A stretch of 64,000 nt of DNA. It comes from JALZEG01 sp035942255 (lineage in GTDB: Bacteria; Actinomycetota; CADDZG01; WHSQ01). The position numbers and the translations under genes are program-made. The stretch is taken from positions 1 through 64,000 of the forward strand of contig DASZDG010000138.1 of the NCBI GenBank assembly GCA_035942255.1, written 5' to 3'. The notes under the pieces were generated by a model. It worked only from the letters and a program-made list of their open reading frames with translations. It made no database searches and was not told where the DNA came from. Shown here one piece after another: positions 33,481-43,483 of the stretch (its first letter is position 1; each line of letters starts with the position of its first letter).

Positions 33481-34119
33481 GTGCTCTCCCCCACCGCGCG
33501 CGCCTTCCTCGACGCCGCCCGCGTCGCGGCCGACCTGATCGCGGCCCCCGAGGTGGAGCGCGCGTGGGACGGGCCCAGCGCGCTGCGCGAGTTCACGGTG
33601 CGGGGGCTGTCGGGCCATCTTCTGCGCGCGACCACGTCCGTCGAGGCGTACCTGAACCGTCGTGAGCCCGAAGGCGAGCCGGTGAGCGCGGCGGAGTACT
33701 ACGTGCAGGCGGTCGGCGAGCCGGACGTCGACTCCGAGCTGCACCGAGCCGTGCGCCAGCGGGGCGAAGAGCAGGCGGCGGGCGGATACGAGTCGGTGCG
33801 GGACGAGGCCCACCGGATGATCGACCGGCTCGAAGCGCGCCTCGACGCCGAGCCCCCAGATCGCAAGGTCGAAGCGTTCAAGGGCATCGTCCTGCGCCTC
33901 GACGACTACCTCGTGACGCGCCTGATCGAGCTGGTCGTGCACATCGACGACCTCGCGGTGAGCGTCGGGCTACCCGTTCCGGCGCTGCCGCCGGAGGCGA
34001 CGTGGCCGGCGATCGACGCGCTGGTAGAGACGGCGCGCCTGAAGCACGGGGACACGGCGGTGCTGCGGGCGTTAGCGCGCCGCGAACGGGACGAGGTGGG
34101 GGCGCTGAGGGTCCTCTAG
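33481..34119 (+). CDS. MDMPI-type (mycothiol-dependent maleylpyruvate isomerase-like) protein
   Basis: The 212-residue product shows the four-helix DinB/MDMPI pattern: FLDAARVAADLI, VRGLSGHLLRATTSVEAYL, a central helix region (VRDEAHRMIDRLEARLD), and RLDDYLVTRLIELVVHIDDLAVSVG with two metal-type histidine/Asp positions. The family uses mycothiol or bacillithiol in isomerase or transferase reactions. The exact reaction here is not known. GTG start is three bases after the anti-sigma stop, so it is probably in the same operon and may be a target of the ECF pair. Confidence 0.8.
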   Translation: MLSPTARAFLDAARVAADLIAAPEVERAWDGPSALREFTVRGLSGHLLRATTSVEAYLNRREPEGEPVSAAEYYVQAVGEPDVDSELHRAVRQRGEEQAAGGYESVRDEAHRMIDRLEARLDAEPPDRKVEAFKGIVLRLDDYLVTRLIELVVHIDDLAVSVGLPVPALPPEATWPAIDALVETARLKHGDTAVLRALARRERDEVGALRVL

Positions 34120-34138
34120 CGACTCGTGGGTTGCCTCT

Positions 34139-35092
34139 GTGTTATTGTCTCTGTCACGGAGGCGCCGACGGTGGTGGGCATTGCTTATTGATCTCCTACG
34201 TTTAGCTCTGGCGGCTGTTCTCATCGTCGCTGCGGTTGCGAAAGCGATCGATAGAGGAGACACGTTCCGGACCTTCATCAAGACGCTGGGCGCGTCGGCC
34301 GCCGTCTCGCGAGCCATTTCCTGGGCGGCGATCGTCCTCGAGGGAGCCATCGGCACTCTCCTGGTGACTGGGCCAACGAACGCGGCGGGCTGGGCAGCGG
34401 CGACTCTCTTCTCGGTTTTTGTCGGCGTATTGCTGCTACCGAAAGCGCGATCGCAGCCATGCGGATGCCTCGGTCGTCACGACGTCAGCGCTCCGCTCGC
34501 GATGCGGATCGCGCCTCGCGCAGCGGGTGTCACGGCAGCGTTGGCGGTCGCGCTGGAAGATACGGTGGCAGATGGATGGACGATCGGCGCCACTGCGGTT
34601 GCAGTGATGGCGAGCTTGAGCGCCGTGACGTGGTCGAAGAGGCGCACCAGGGCGGACGTCGGCAACACGCATTCGACTCCGGAGGCCACTTTAGGGCTGG
34701 CGCGGATAGAACGAAGACGGTTCCTCGCCGGAGCGGGCAACGCGATCGCAGCGGCGCTCCTCCCCCACCCACTCTTGCGGCGACTAACCCACCGCCGCCG
34801 CGTCGAACACGTCTGCGTGTGTCAATGTCCGCAGGGACCAGTCACGAGATCTTCAACCTTGGAATGCCCCCCGGATTGTTGCCCCGTGGGATGTCGAACA
34901 GTCATCTGTCTGCCGACGTTCGATGAAATTCTGATGTGTTTCGAACGGCTGATCTCCTGCCAAGTATGTTGCGTAGTCGAGACCAACAACATCATGCAGG
35001 AGCTCACCTGCATCGCGGATTGCTGGTTGTGTATTGAGGGGTGCCTGGGGGAAAGCAGCCATGATTGCTTCCACGCGTACGGATGTTGGTAG
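34139..35092 (+). CDS. MauE/DoxX-like membrane protein fused to a Tat-signal, 18-cysteine C-terminal domain
   Basis: The 317-residue product has four membrane segments in the first 170 residues with a MauE-like QPCGCLGRHD pair of cysteines at about residues 102-110. Next comes a basic region with a twin-arginine motif (ERRRFLAGAG, about 191-200) leading into a short hydrophobic stretch, then a segment of about 90 residues with 18 cysteines (CVCQCPQG through the last HAYGCW). Many codons end in A or T (TTA, ATT), and the G+C is lower than in neighbours. MauE proteins are needed for disulfide-rich methylamine dehydrogenase light-chain maturation, so a self-contained redox module is conceivable. 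The GTG start is uncertain. Confidence 0.6.
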   Translation: MLLSLSRRRRRWWALLIDLLRLALAAVLIVAAVAKAIDRGDTFRTFIKTLGASAAVSRAISWAAIVLEGAIGTLLVTGPTNAAGWAAATLFSVFVGVLLLPKARSQPCGCLGRHDVSAPLAMRIAPRAAGVTAALAVALEDTVADGWTIGATAVAVMASLSAVTWSKRRTRADVGNTHSTPEATLGLARIERRRFLAGAGNAIAAALLPHPLLRRLTHRRRVEHVCVCQCPQGPVTRSSTLECPPDCCPVGCRTVICLPTFDEILMCFERLISCQVCCVVETNNIMQELTCIADCWLCIEGCLGESSHDCFHAYGCW

Positions 35093-35122
35093 CGATGAGG
35101 GTTCTGCCGAGGGGAGTGCGCC

Positions 35123-35725
35123 ATGGCCCGTACCGCCATTGACGATTCTCGACACTGGGACGCCGCGGCAGCGCGGCTCGAGAGGATGGCTGGCGCGGAG
35201 CTAGGGGATCCCATTGTCCACGCCTACGGCCTGTCCGAGATCTACAAACAAGTTTTTCCGATTCCCCTCGTGGTTGCGCGGGCTCTTCATCCCGGATTGC
35301 CCGAGACGGAACATCAGAGCACCATGGAAGCGCTCATTCAGGAATTCACTCCGAAGCTCCGCGGGGCTATATCGATCGTCCGGACGCTGCCGCCGTTCGG
35401 ACCCTTCACCCGTCAGATCGATCGGAATCAAGCAATCGCGGAACTTGTCACGACGGGAGCCGCTGCTTGGCGAGGCGACCGCGAGCGCATGGGTCCCGAC
35501 GTGAACGAGCTAAGCGAGACCGACGCGAGAGCCGCCGCGCCGTCTGGAGTACCGCGGGACCCCGCGGAAAGCGCTTCCATTGCCGTAGGAGCGTGCCTGC
35601 GGACACTCGCACCGACTCTTCCCTTCCTCCCTTCCGCGCTACGTGAGCCGTTCGGCGAGTGGTTGCAGGACCTACGAGCAGCGAGATCTTCGCTGGTCGA
35701 GCCCGGAGAAGCTCCGGAACGCTGA
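35123..35725 (+). CDS. Unknown protein paired with the cysteine-rich membrane fusion
   Basis: The 200-residue product is soluble, mostly helical, with no cysteine cluster, signal or catalytic motif I recognise. An opening 'DPIVHAYGLSEIYKQVF' and the 'ELVTTGAAAWRG' region look helical; the C-terminus is amphipathic (EWLQDLRAARSSL). It begins with ATG after ggggag, 30 bases past the cysteine-rich gene's stop, and has the same relaxed, lower-G+C codon use, so the two probably moved or act together. No function can be given. Confidence 0.55.
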   Translation: MARTAIDDSRHWDAAAARLERMAGAELGDPIVHAYGLSEIYKQVFPIPLVVARALHPGLPETEHQSTMEALIQEFTPKLRGAISIVRTLPPFGPFTRQIDRNQAIAELVTTGAAAWRGDRERMGPDVNELSETDARAAAPSGVPRDPAESASIAVGACLRTLAPTLPFLPSALREPFGEWLQDLRAARSSLVEPGEAPER

Positions 35726-35796
35726 TCTGGCCGCTGCCCATCGTGGCCGTCCCGCCCCCGCAAGGTGTGCGGCCCCCGAGGTCGAATCTTCCAGGC

Positions 35797-37062
35797 ATGA
35801 AAAAGACGACTATGCGCGCCCGCCTGGTTCTCCTCGCCGGTGCCCTCGTGTGGATGTCCCTGCCCAGCACCCCCGCGGGCGCGGCCCCCCAGAACGACGC
35901 CAAGTCCGGCCGCGACGCCGGGAACACGTTCGAAGACGCGACGGAGGTCCACTGGCACGGCTTCTACGAGGGCCGGCTCGACACCGCCGCGGGGGACACG
36001 CACGACTACTACAAGTTCGCCCTGGAAGAGGGCCAGTCGATGTCGGTGCTGGTCGAGGTCGAGGCTCCCACGACCGACGAGATGACGCTTCTCGACCCCT
36101 CGGGCAACATCGTCGACGTCGGGACCAGGTACAACGAGAACGGCTTCACGGCCAGCTCGGCGTTCACGAGCGAGGTCGGCGTCGTCCGCCTCGCGGTCCA
36201 CCGCGCGGTCGTCGCAGGGGAGTACCGGCTCCACCTCAAGAGCGAGGAGAACGAGCTCGGCGAGTACGTCCTCTGCTTCATGAACTGCGAGACGCCGCTG
36301 AAGGCTCCGATCGAGCTCATCTTCGGCGGGTCGCTCGAGACGGCCGACGCGCGCGTCCTGCTGGTGCCGCCCACGCACGGCGACCTCGGCAACCCGCTCG
36401 GCCCCACGGTCAAGGACTACATCGACGCGACGCTGCGCGGCATCAACAGGTGGACGAAGGCCCTGGCCGACTTCGCCGACGACTACCCGCAGTACTCCTA
36501 CCTGAAGGACGTCGACTTCCACATCGAGGTGTTCGACGGCGCGAAGCCCGTCGACCCCGCGGGGTACGACGTCGTCCTCGGGTACGTCGCAGCGGGCCCC
36601 GCGTTCCGCGGCGTCGCCGGGGACACCGGCACTAAGGACACGGTGAACGCCATCCTCGAGCAGGCCGGCATCCGCGACCAGACGAGATACAGCGGCCGCG
36701 TCATCGCGCTGAGCCTGTTCGGCTCCTCGCCCCGCGCCGGCCAGGTCGCGTACGACTTCCCGGAGGTCAACGACCTCGAGATCGTCACCGCCCACGAGTT
36801 CGGCCACACGTTCGGCCTCGGCCACACGCGCACCTGGCACCACCGCCTCGGCCCGGACCTCATGAACAGCCCGGCTCCGTTCCTGTACGGCGACGGGCAG
36901 ACCGTCGGCGAGGGGCACGAGCACACCGACATGAAGTGCCTCACGAGCCTCGACCTCTACGGGATGGCCGAGCTGTACCGGTGGCTGCCGAGCGGCGAAT
37001 GGGAGGGCAGCGGCGGAGAGGTCTCCCTACCGAAGGGGATGCCGTACCGCTGGTACTGCTAA
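35797..37062 (+). CDS. Secreted metzincin-like zinc metalloprotease
   Basis: The 421-residue product has a signal peptide (RLVLLAGALVWMSLPSTPAGA), an N-terminal beta-sandwich domain (about residues 40-165, with EGRLDTAAGDTHDYYKFAL and GEYRLHLKSEENE, reminiscent of bacterial pre-peptidase C-terminal domains), and a protease domain with HEFGHTFGLGH (about residue 332), a metzincin zinc signature HExxHxxGxxH, followed by a downstream 'LMNSPAP' Met-turn. It should hydrolyse extracellular proteins. The ATG at 35797 gives a proper signal peptide, while the earlier in-frame ATG at 35659 overlaps the preceding gene. Confidence 0.85.
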   Translation: MKKTTMRARLVLLAGALVWMSLPSTPAGAAPQNDAKSGRDAGNTFEDATEVHWHGFYEGRLDTAAGDTHDYYKFALEEGQSMSVLVEVEAPTTDEMTLLDPSGNIVDVGTRYNENGFTASSAFTSEVGVVRLAVHRAVVAGEYRLHLKSEENELGEYVLCFMNCETPLKAPIELIFGGSLETADARVLLVPPTHGDLGNPLGPTVKDYIDATLRGINRWTKALADFADDYPQYSYLKDVDFHIEVFDGAKPVDPAGYDVVLGYVAAGPAFRGVAGDTGTKDTVNAILEQAGIRDQTRYSGRVIALSLFGSSPRAGQVAYDFPEVNDLEIVTAHEFGHTFGLGHTRTWHHRLGPDLMNSPAPFLYGDGQTVGEGHEHTDMKCLTSLDLYGMAELYRWLPSGEWEGSGGEVSLPKGMPYRWYC

Positions 37063-37122
37063 CAGCCTGAGCGTCGCAGCGGGTGGTTCGGCCGCTCGCG
37101 CGGGGGGCATATCGTCCTCACG

Positions 37123-39246
37123 ATGGAGATCTGGCCCGGTGGGCCCTTTCCACCAGGGGCTACCTGGGACGGAGGCGGCACCAACTTCTCGTTGTTCTCG
37201 GAGAACGCCGACGCGGTCGAGCTGTGCCTGTTCGACGACTCCAGGAACGAGGCGCGGCTCCCGCTGACGGAGGTCACCGCCCACTACTGGCACGGGTACG
37301 TCCCCGGCGTGGGTCCCGGCCAGCGCTACGGCTACCGCGTCCACGGCGCATGGAAGCCGGAATCGGGGATGCGGTTCAACCCCTCGAAGCTGTTGCTCGA
37401 TCCCTACGCGCTCGCGATCGAGGGCGACGTGGACTGGGGGCCGGAGGTCTTCGCCTACCGGATGGGCGACGAGGCCGCCGACCTCTCGTACAACGACGCG
37501 GACGACGCCGCGCGGATCCCCAAGTGCGTCGTCGTCGACGGCTCCTTCTACTGGGGCGACGACGCGCCGCTCCGGATCCCGTGGCACGAGACCGTGATCT
37601 ACGAGACCCACGTGAAGGGGTTCACGATCACCCATGAGGGGATTCCCGACGAGCTCCGCGGCACGTACGCCGGCCTCGCCCACCCCGCCTCGATCGAGCA
37701 CCTCCAGCTGTTGGGCGTCACCGCGGTCGAGCTCCTCCCGATCCACCACTTCATCCACCCGCAGATGCTGATCGACAAGGGGCTGCGCAACTACTGGGGC
37801 TACGACTCCATCGGCTACCACGCGCCGTACTCCGGCTACAGCTCCGCGGGGATGCGCGGCGAGCAGGTGACCGAGTTCAAGCAGATGGTGAAGTCGCTCC
37901 ACGAGGCCGGGATCGAGGTCATCCTCGACGTCGTCTACAACCACACCGCGGAGGGCAACCACCTCGGGCCGACGCTGTCGTTCAAGGGCGTCGACAACTC
38001 GACGTACTACCGCCTCGTCCCCGACGACCCGCGCTTCTACTTCGACACGACGGGCACGGGGAACTCGCTGAACGTCCGGCACCCGGAGCCGCTCAAGCTG
38101 ATCACGGACAGCCTCCGGTACTGGGCGACCGAGATGCACGTCGACGGCTTCCGCTTCGACCTCGCGTCGACGCTCGCGCGCCAGTTCCACGAGGTCGACC
38201 GCCTCTCGGCGTTCTTCGACATCATCCATCAGGACCCCGTGCTGTCCCGGACGAAGCTGATCGCGGAGCCGTGGGACGTCGGCGAGGGCGGGTACCAGGT
38301 CGGGAACTTCCCGCCGCTGTGGTCGGAGTGGAACGGGAAGTACAGGGACACCGTCCGGGACTTCTGGCGCGGCGAGGACAGCAGGCTCGCGGAGTTCGCG
38401 TTCCGGTTCACCGGGAGCTCGGACCTCTACCAGGACGACGGCCGCCACCCGTTCGCGAGCATCAACTTCGTCACCGCGCACGACGGGTTCACGCTGCACG
38501 ACCTCGTCTCGTACAACGAGAAGCACAACGAGGCCAACGGCGAGGGCAACCGGGACGGAGACAACCACAACCGCTCGTCCAACTACGGCGAGGAGGGCGA
38601 GACGGACGATCCCGATATACGCGCGGTCAGGGAGCGTCAGAAACGCAACTTCCTAGCCACGCTGATGCTGTCGCAGGGCGTCCCGATGCTGCTCGGCGGC
38701 GACGAGATCGGCCGCACGCAGCACGGCAACAACAACGCGTACTGCCAGGACAACGACGTCTCGTGGTTCGACTGGGCGTTGCGCGACGAGAACCTCGCGC
38801 TGCTCGGGTTCACGCGGCGTCTGATGGACTTCCGGCGGCGCCACCCGATCTTCCGTCGCCGGAAGTGGTTCCAGGGCCGCGAGATCCACGGCTCGGGCGT
38901 CCGCGACATCGGCTGGTTCTCCCCCGCGGGGGCCGAGATGACCGAGGAGGAGTGGACCGCCGGGTACGCGAAGTCGGTGGGCGTCTTCCTCAACGGCGAC
39001 GAGATCCCCGGAACGGGCCCGAAGGGTGAGCCGATCGCCGACGACAGCTTCCTGCTGCTGTTCAACGCGCACTCGGACGACATCGAGTTCACGCTTCCCC
39101 CCGAGACGTGGGGGCGGCGCTGGAACGTCGAGCTCGACACGGGCGACCCGTTGGGTACCGGGACCGACGAGACGTACGACGCCGGGGCGACCGTCCCCGT
39201 CTGCGGGCGCGGGCTGATGATCCTGCAGCGCATCGGCGACGAGTAG
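37123..39246 (+). CDS. glgX: Glycogen debranching enzyme (isoamylase type)
   Basis: The 707-residue product has an N-terminal CBM48 domain (about residues 8-100: GGTNFSLFSENADAVELCLF) and a GH13_11 catalytic barrel with the three acids in VDGFRFD (Asp346), LIAEPWDV (Glu382) and TAHDGF (Asp454). It hydrolyses alpha-1,6 branches of phosphorylase-trimmed glycogen. The chain has normal length. It starts a cluster that continues with TreY and TreZ, which act on the linear maltooligosaccharides that GlgX releases. ATG start; the treY start lies seven bases after its stop. Confidence 0.95.
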   Translation: MEIWPGGPFPPGATWDGGGTNFSLFSENADAVELCLFDDSRNEARLPLTEVTAHYWHGYVPGVGPGQRYGYRVHGAWKPESGMRFNPSKLLLDPYALAIEGDVDWGPEVFAYRMGDEAADLSYNDADDAARIPKCVVVDGSFYWGDDAPLRIPWHETVIYETHVKGFTITHEGIPDELRGTYAGLAHPASIEHLQLLGVTAVELLPIHHFIHPQMLIDKGLRNYWGYDSIGYHAPYSGYSSAGMRGEQVTEFKQMVKSLHEAGIEVILDVVYNHTAEGNHLGPTLSFKGVDNSTYYRLVPDDPRFYFDTTGTGNSLNVRHPEPLKLITDSLRYWATEMHVDGFRFDLASTLARQFHEVDRLSAFFDIIHQDPVLSRTKLIAEPWDVGEGGYQVGNFPPLWSEWNGKYRDTVRDFWRGEDSRLAEFAFRFTGSSDLYQDDGRHPFASINFVTAHDGFTLHDLVSYNEKHNEANGEGNRDGDNHNRSSNYGEEGETDDPDIRAVRERQKRNFLATLMLSQGVPMLLGGDEIGRTQHGNNNAYCQDNDVSWFDWALRDENLALLGFTRRLMDFRRRHPIFRRRKWFQGREIHGSGVRDIGWFSPAGAEMTEEEWTAGYAKSVGVFLNGDEIPGTGPKGEPIADDSFLLLFNAHSDDIEFTLPPETWGRRWNVELDTGDPLGTGTDETYDAGATVPVCGRGLMILQRIGDE

Positions 39247-39253
39247 CCGCACC

Positions 39254-41728
39254 GTGAGCCGGCCCGTAGGCGCGACGTACCGCGTCCAGCTCAACCCCCA
39301 CTTCACGTTCGACGACGCCGCCGCGGCGGTCCCCTACCTGGCCCGCCTCGGCATCACCCACCTGTACTGCTCGCCGTACCTGCAGGCCGCTGCGGGGAGT
39401 ACGCACGGCTACGACGTGACCGACCACTCGCGGGTGAACGAGGAGCTGGGCGGTGCAGCCGCGCACGAGCGGATGTGCGCCGCGCTCGAGGAGTCCGGGA
39501 TGGGCCACCTCCTCGACATCGTCCCGAACCACATGGCGATCTCCGACCCCAGCAACGCGTGGTGGTGGGACGTCCTCAAGCACGGGCCGCAGAGCCGGTT
39601 CGCCTCGTACTTCGACATCGACTGGGACCCGCCGGAGGAGACGCTGCACCGGAACATCCTCGTGCCGATCCTCGGCGACCACTACGGCCGCGTGCTCGAG
39701 GCGGGACACCTGCGGCTCGCCGAGGAGGAGCGCGGCGTCGTGCTGCGCTACTACGACCACGTCCTGCCGGTCGCACCGGGGACCGTCCCCGAGGGCCGCT
39801 CGCTCGACGAGGTCAACGCGGATCACGACGCGCTCCACGACGTGCTGGAGCGCCAGCACTACCGGGTCGCGTTCTGGCGCGCCGGGGACCGCGAGCTCAA
39901 CTACCGGCGCTTCTTCGACGTGAAGACGCTCGCCGCGTTGCGCATCGAGGACGAGCGCGTGTTCGAGGACACGCACGCGCTCGCGCTGTCGATGATCGCC
40001 GCCGGCCGGCTCGACGGGCTGCGGATCGACCACATCGACGGGCTGCGCGACCCGGCGGCGTACCTCGCGCGGCTACGGGAGAGGGCGGCCGAGGCGTACA
40101 TCGTCGTCGAGAAGATCCTCGAGGCCGGTGAGGACCTGCCCGAGTCGTGGCCGGTCGAGGGGACGACCGGATACGACTTCCTCAACGTCGTGAACGGGCT
40201 CTTCGTCGACGCCGCTGCCGAGAAGGCCCTGTCCGACGTCTACGCCGAGTTCACCCACGAGACGGCCGACCTCGCGGAGACCGTCCGGGCCAAGAAGCTC
40301 TTCATCATGCGCGACGTGCTGGCGAGCGACGTCGAACGCCTCACCGCCTTGTTCGTCGACGTCACCGAAGGACAGCGCCGCTATCGGGACTACACGCGCC
40401 ACGAGCTGCGCGAGGCGATCCGCGAGACGATCGCGGCGTTCCCCGTCTACCGCACCTACCTCGACACCCGCACGCGGCAGCCGAGCCCGGCGGACGTCAC
40501 CCACGTGCAGGAGGCGGTCGAGGAGGCCGCGGCGCGCCGCCCCGACCTCGACCCGGAGCTGTTCGAGTTCCTGTGCAACCTGCTGCTGATGCGCGTCGAC
40601 CCGCCGACGCCCGCCGTGGACGCATTCGTGCTGCGCTTCCAGCAGACGACCGGCCCGGTGATGGCGAAGGGCGTCGAGGACACCGTGTTCTACAACTTCA
40701 ATCGGCTGGTCTCGCTGAACGAGGTCGGCGCGGACCTCGGCTGCTTCGGGATCACGCCGGAGGCGTTCCACGACCACGCGGCCCGGGCGCAGGAGCGCTG
40801 GCCGCTCGCGATGCTCGCCACGTCGACGCACGACACGAAGCGGTCGGAGGACGTGCGGGCGCGGATCGACCTCCTCTCGGAGATCCCGGCGCGGTGGGCC
40901 GACGCCGTCACGCGCTGGAGGGACCTCAACGACCGCCACCGCGCCGGCGGCGTCCCCGACCGCAACGCCGAGTACCTCCTGTACCAGACCATCGTCGGAG
41001 CCTGGCCGATCGACGCCGACCGCGCCGTCGCCTACATGGAGAAGGCGTCGAAGGAGGCGAAGGCGCACACCTCGTGGGTCGACCCGGCCGCGGACTACGA
41101 CGAGGGTCTCGCGGCCTTCGTGCGCGCGATCCTCGCCGACCGGGACTTCCTGAAGGAGCTCGACGAGTTCGTCGGCCCCCTCGTGGGGCCGGGACGGATG
41201 AACTCGCTGTCGCAGACCGCGATCAAGCTGACGTTCCCCGGCGTCCCCGACGTCTACCAGGGCAGCGAGCTGTGGGACCTCAGCCTCGTGGACCCGGACA
41301 ACCGGCGGCCGGTCGACTACGAGGCGCGGACGCGTCTGCTCGACGAGGCCGCGGCCATGGGGGCCGCGGACGCGCTGCGACGGATGGACGAGGGCCTCCC
41401 GAAGCTCCTGCTCACGCAGCGCGTGCTCGCGCTGCGCCGGCAGCTTCCCGCGGCTTTTGGGCGCGGGTCGTCGTACGACGCGCTGTGGGCGACGGGGCCC
41501 CGGGCCGCGCACGTCGTCGCGTTCGCCCGCGGCGGGAAGGTGCTGACGGTCGCGCCGCGCCTCCCGCTCACGCTAGAAGGAGAGTGGCGCGACACGTATC
41601 TCGCGCTGCCGGAAGGCGAGTGGACCGACGTCATCACAGGCTCGTCGTTCTCCGCGGACGTCCCGCTGGAAGAGCTGCTGGCGGGGTTCCCCGTCGTCGT
41701 GGCGGTAGAGAAAGGTTCGGCTCCGTGA
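39254..41728 (+). CDS. treY: Maltooligosyltrehalose synthase
   Basis: The 824-residue product has the GH13_26 signature with RPVGATYRVQLNPHFTFDDA at the N-terminus, the nucleophile in LRIDHIDGLRDP (Asp259), the acid/base in IVVEKILEAGEDLP (Glu286), and a long insertion region typical of this enzyme. It converts the reducing end of maltooligosaccharides into a trehalose unit. GTG start, seven bases after glgX. Its stop overlaps treZ (GTGA), so the pair is translationally coupled, as expected for enzymes acting in sequence. Confidence 0.95.
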   Translation: MSRPVGATYRVQLNPHFTFDDAAAAVPYLARLGITHLYCSPYLQAAAGSTHGYDVTDHSRVNEELGGAAAHERMCAALEESGMGHLLDIVPNHMAISDPSNAWWWDVLKHGPQSRFASYFDIDWDPPEETLHRNILVPILGDHYGRVLEAGHLRLAEEERGVVLRYYDHVLPVAPGTVPEGRSLDEVNADHDALHDVLERQHYRVAFWRAGDRELNYRRFFDVKTLAALRIEDERVFEDTHALALSMIAAGRLDGLRIDHIDGLRDPAAYLARLRERAAEAYIVVEKILEAGEDLPESWPVEGTTGYDFLNVVNGLFVDAAAEKALSDVYAEFTHETADLAETVRAKKLFIMRDVLASDVERLTALFVDVTEGQRRYRDYTRHELREAIRETIAAFPVYRTYLDTRTRQPSPADVTHVQEAVEEAAARRPDLDPELFEFLCNLLLMRVDPPTPAVDAFVLRFQQTTGPVMAKGVEDTVFYNFNRLVSLNEVGADLGCFGITPEAFHDHAARAQERWPLAMLATSTHDTKRSEDVRARIDLLSEIPARWADAVTRWRDLNDRHRAGGVPDRNAEYLLYQTIVGAWPIDADRAVAYMEKASKEAKAHTSWVDPAADYDEGLAAFVRAILADRDFLKELDEFVGPLVGPGRMNSLSQTAIKLTFPGVPDVYQGSELWDLSLVDPDNRRPVDYEARTRLLDEAAAMGAADALRRMDEGLPKLLLTQRVLALRRQLPAAFGRGSSYDALWATGPRAAHVVAFARGGKVLTVAPRLPLTLEGEWRDTYLALPEGEWTDVITGSSFSADVPLEELLAGFPVVVAVEKGSAP

Positions 41729-43446
41729 TCGACTTCACCGTGTGGGCTCCCGAGGCGGAGCGCGTCGACGTGGTCGTGGCGGGAGACGCTTTCCCGATGG
41801 CGCGCGGCGAGCGCGGCTGGTGGTCGGCCCGCGTCGACGCGGCCCCCGGCGACGACTACGGCTTCTCGCTCGACGGCGGGAGCCCGCTCCCCGACCCGCG
41901 CTCCCCGTGGCAGCCGAACGGCGTCCACGGTCTCTCCCGCGTGCTCGACCACTCCTCCTACGAGTGGGAGGACGCGGGGTGGCGCGGGCGGCCTCTCGCC
42001 TCGGCCGTGATCTACGAGATGCACACCGGGACGTTCACGCCCGAGGGCACGTTCGACGCCGCTATCGCTCGGCTCGACCACCTCGTCCGCCTCGGCGTCA
42101 CGCACCTCGAGCTGCTTCCGGTCGCGCAGTTCCCCGGCGACCGCGGCTGGGGCTACGACGGCGTCGACCTGTTTACGCCGCACGAGTCCTACGGCGGCCC
42201 GGAGGGGCTCAAGCGCCTGGTGGACGCCTGCCACGCGCGTGGGCTCGGCGTGATCATGGACGTCGTCTACAACCACCTCGGCCCCGCGGGGAACTACCTC
42301 GGGTCGTTCGGCCCTTACTTCACCGACCGCTACGCGACGCCATGGGGGCAGGCGGTGAACTTCGACGGCCGCGGGAGCCTCGAGGTACGGAGGTTCTTCG
42401 TCGACAACGCGCTCATGTGGCTGCGCGACTACCACTGCGACGGCCTCAGGCTCGACGCGATCCACGCGATCCTCGACGCGTCGGCGATCCACATCCTCGA
42501 GGAGATGCAGCTGCGCGTCGAGGAGCTCGAGGCGCACCTCGACCGGGACCTCTTCCTGATCGCCGAGAGCGACCTCAACGACCCGCGGGTAGTCAACCGG
42601 AGGGAAGCCGGCGGCTACGGGCTCGACGCGCAGTGGAGCGACGACTTCCACCACGCCCTCCACTCGGTGCTCACCGGCGAGCGCGACGGGTACTACGCGG
42701 ACTTCGGGACCGTCGGTCACCTCGCGAAGGCGCTGCGCGAGGCGTTCGTGCACGCGGGGACGTACGCGGAGCACCGGGGCCGGATCCACGGTCGCCCCGC
42801 GGCAGGCCTCCCCGGGTACCGCTTCCTCGCCTACTTGCAGGACCACGACCAGGTCGGCAACCGCGCGACCGGCGAGCGCAGCAGCGCGCTGATGAGCTCC
42901 GAGCTTCTGAAGGTGGGGGCCGCGCTCGTGCTGACGTCGCCGTTCGTCCCGATGCTGTTCATGGGCGAGGAGTGGGGCGCGACGGCGCCGTTCCTGTACT
43001 TCACGGCGCACGAGGATCCCGATCTCGGCCGGGCGGTGAGCGAGGGCCGCAAGCGCGAGTTCGCCGCGTTCGGCTGGGACCCCGAGAGCATCCCCGACCC
43101 GCAGGAGCGCGGGACGTTCGAGCGGTCGAAGCTCGACTGGTCGGAGCTCGACGAGCAGCCGCACGCGGACCTGCTCGAGTGGCACCACCGGCTGATCGCG
43201 CTGCGACGGGAGTGGCCGGAGCTGTCGGACGGGCGGCTCGACCGCGTGGAGGTCGAGCACGGCGAGAGGTGGCTGACGATGACGCGGGGGCGGATCACGG
43301 TCGGCTGCAACTTCGGCGACGCGGAGGTGGAGGTGCCGGCGCGTGGGGGCCGCGTGCTGCTGGCCTCCGGGAAGGAGCCTCAGGCCGGTGGAGGCATGGC
43401 ACGCCTCGGTCCGGAGAGCGTCACGATCTGGGGCCGGGTGTCTTAG
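41725..43446 (+). CDS. treZ: Maltooligosyltrehalose trehalohydrolase
   Basis: The 573-residue product has a CBM48-like N-terminus (FTVWAPEAERVDVVVAG), then a GH13_10 barrel with nucleophile in CDGLRLDAIHAI (Asp244), acid/base in FLIAESDLNDPR (Glu281) and the third acid in QDHDQVGNR (Asp375). It releases free trehalose from maltooligosyltrehalose. The GTG at 41725 lies inside the treY stop. The length matches the family. Confidence 0.95.
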   Translation: MIDFTVWAPEAERVDVVVAGDAFPMARGERGWWSARVDAAPGDDYGFSLDGGSPLPDPRSPWQPNGVHGLSRVLDHSSYEWEDAGWRGRPLASAVIYEMHTGTFTPEGTFDAAIARLDHLVRLGVTHLELLPVAQFPGDRGWGYDGVDLFTPHESYGGPEGLKRLVDACHARGLGVIMDVVYNHLGPAGNYLGSFGPYFTDRYATPWGQAVNFDGRGSLEVRRFFVDNALMWLRDYHCDGLRLDAIHAILDASAIHILEEMQLRVEELEAHLDRDLFLIAESDLNDPRVVNRREAGGYGLDAQWSDDFHHALHSVLTGERDGYYADFGTVGHLAKALREAFVHAGTYAEHRGRIHGRPAAGLPGYRFLAYLQDHDQVGNRATGERSSALMSSELLKVGAALVLTSPFVPMLFMGEEWGATAPFLYFTAHEDPDLGRAVSEGRKREFAAFGWDPESIPDPQERGTFERSKLDWSELDEQPHADLLEWHHRLIALRREWPELSDGRLDRVEVEHGERWLTMTRGRITVGCNFGDAEVEVPARGGRVLLASGKEPQAGGGMARLGPESVTIWGRVS

Positions 43447-43483
43447 CCGGGAACTTTTCGGCGGCGCTACGGTTGGAGGCGGT

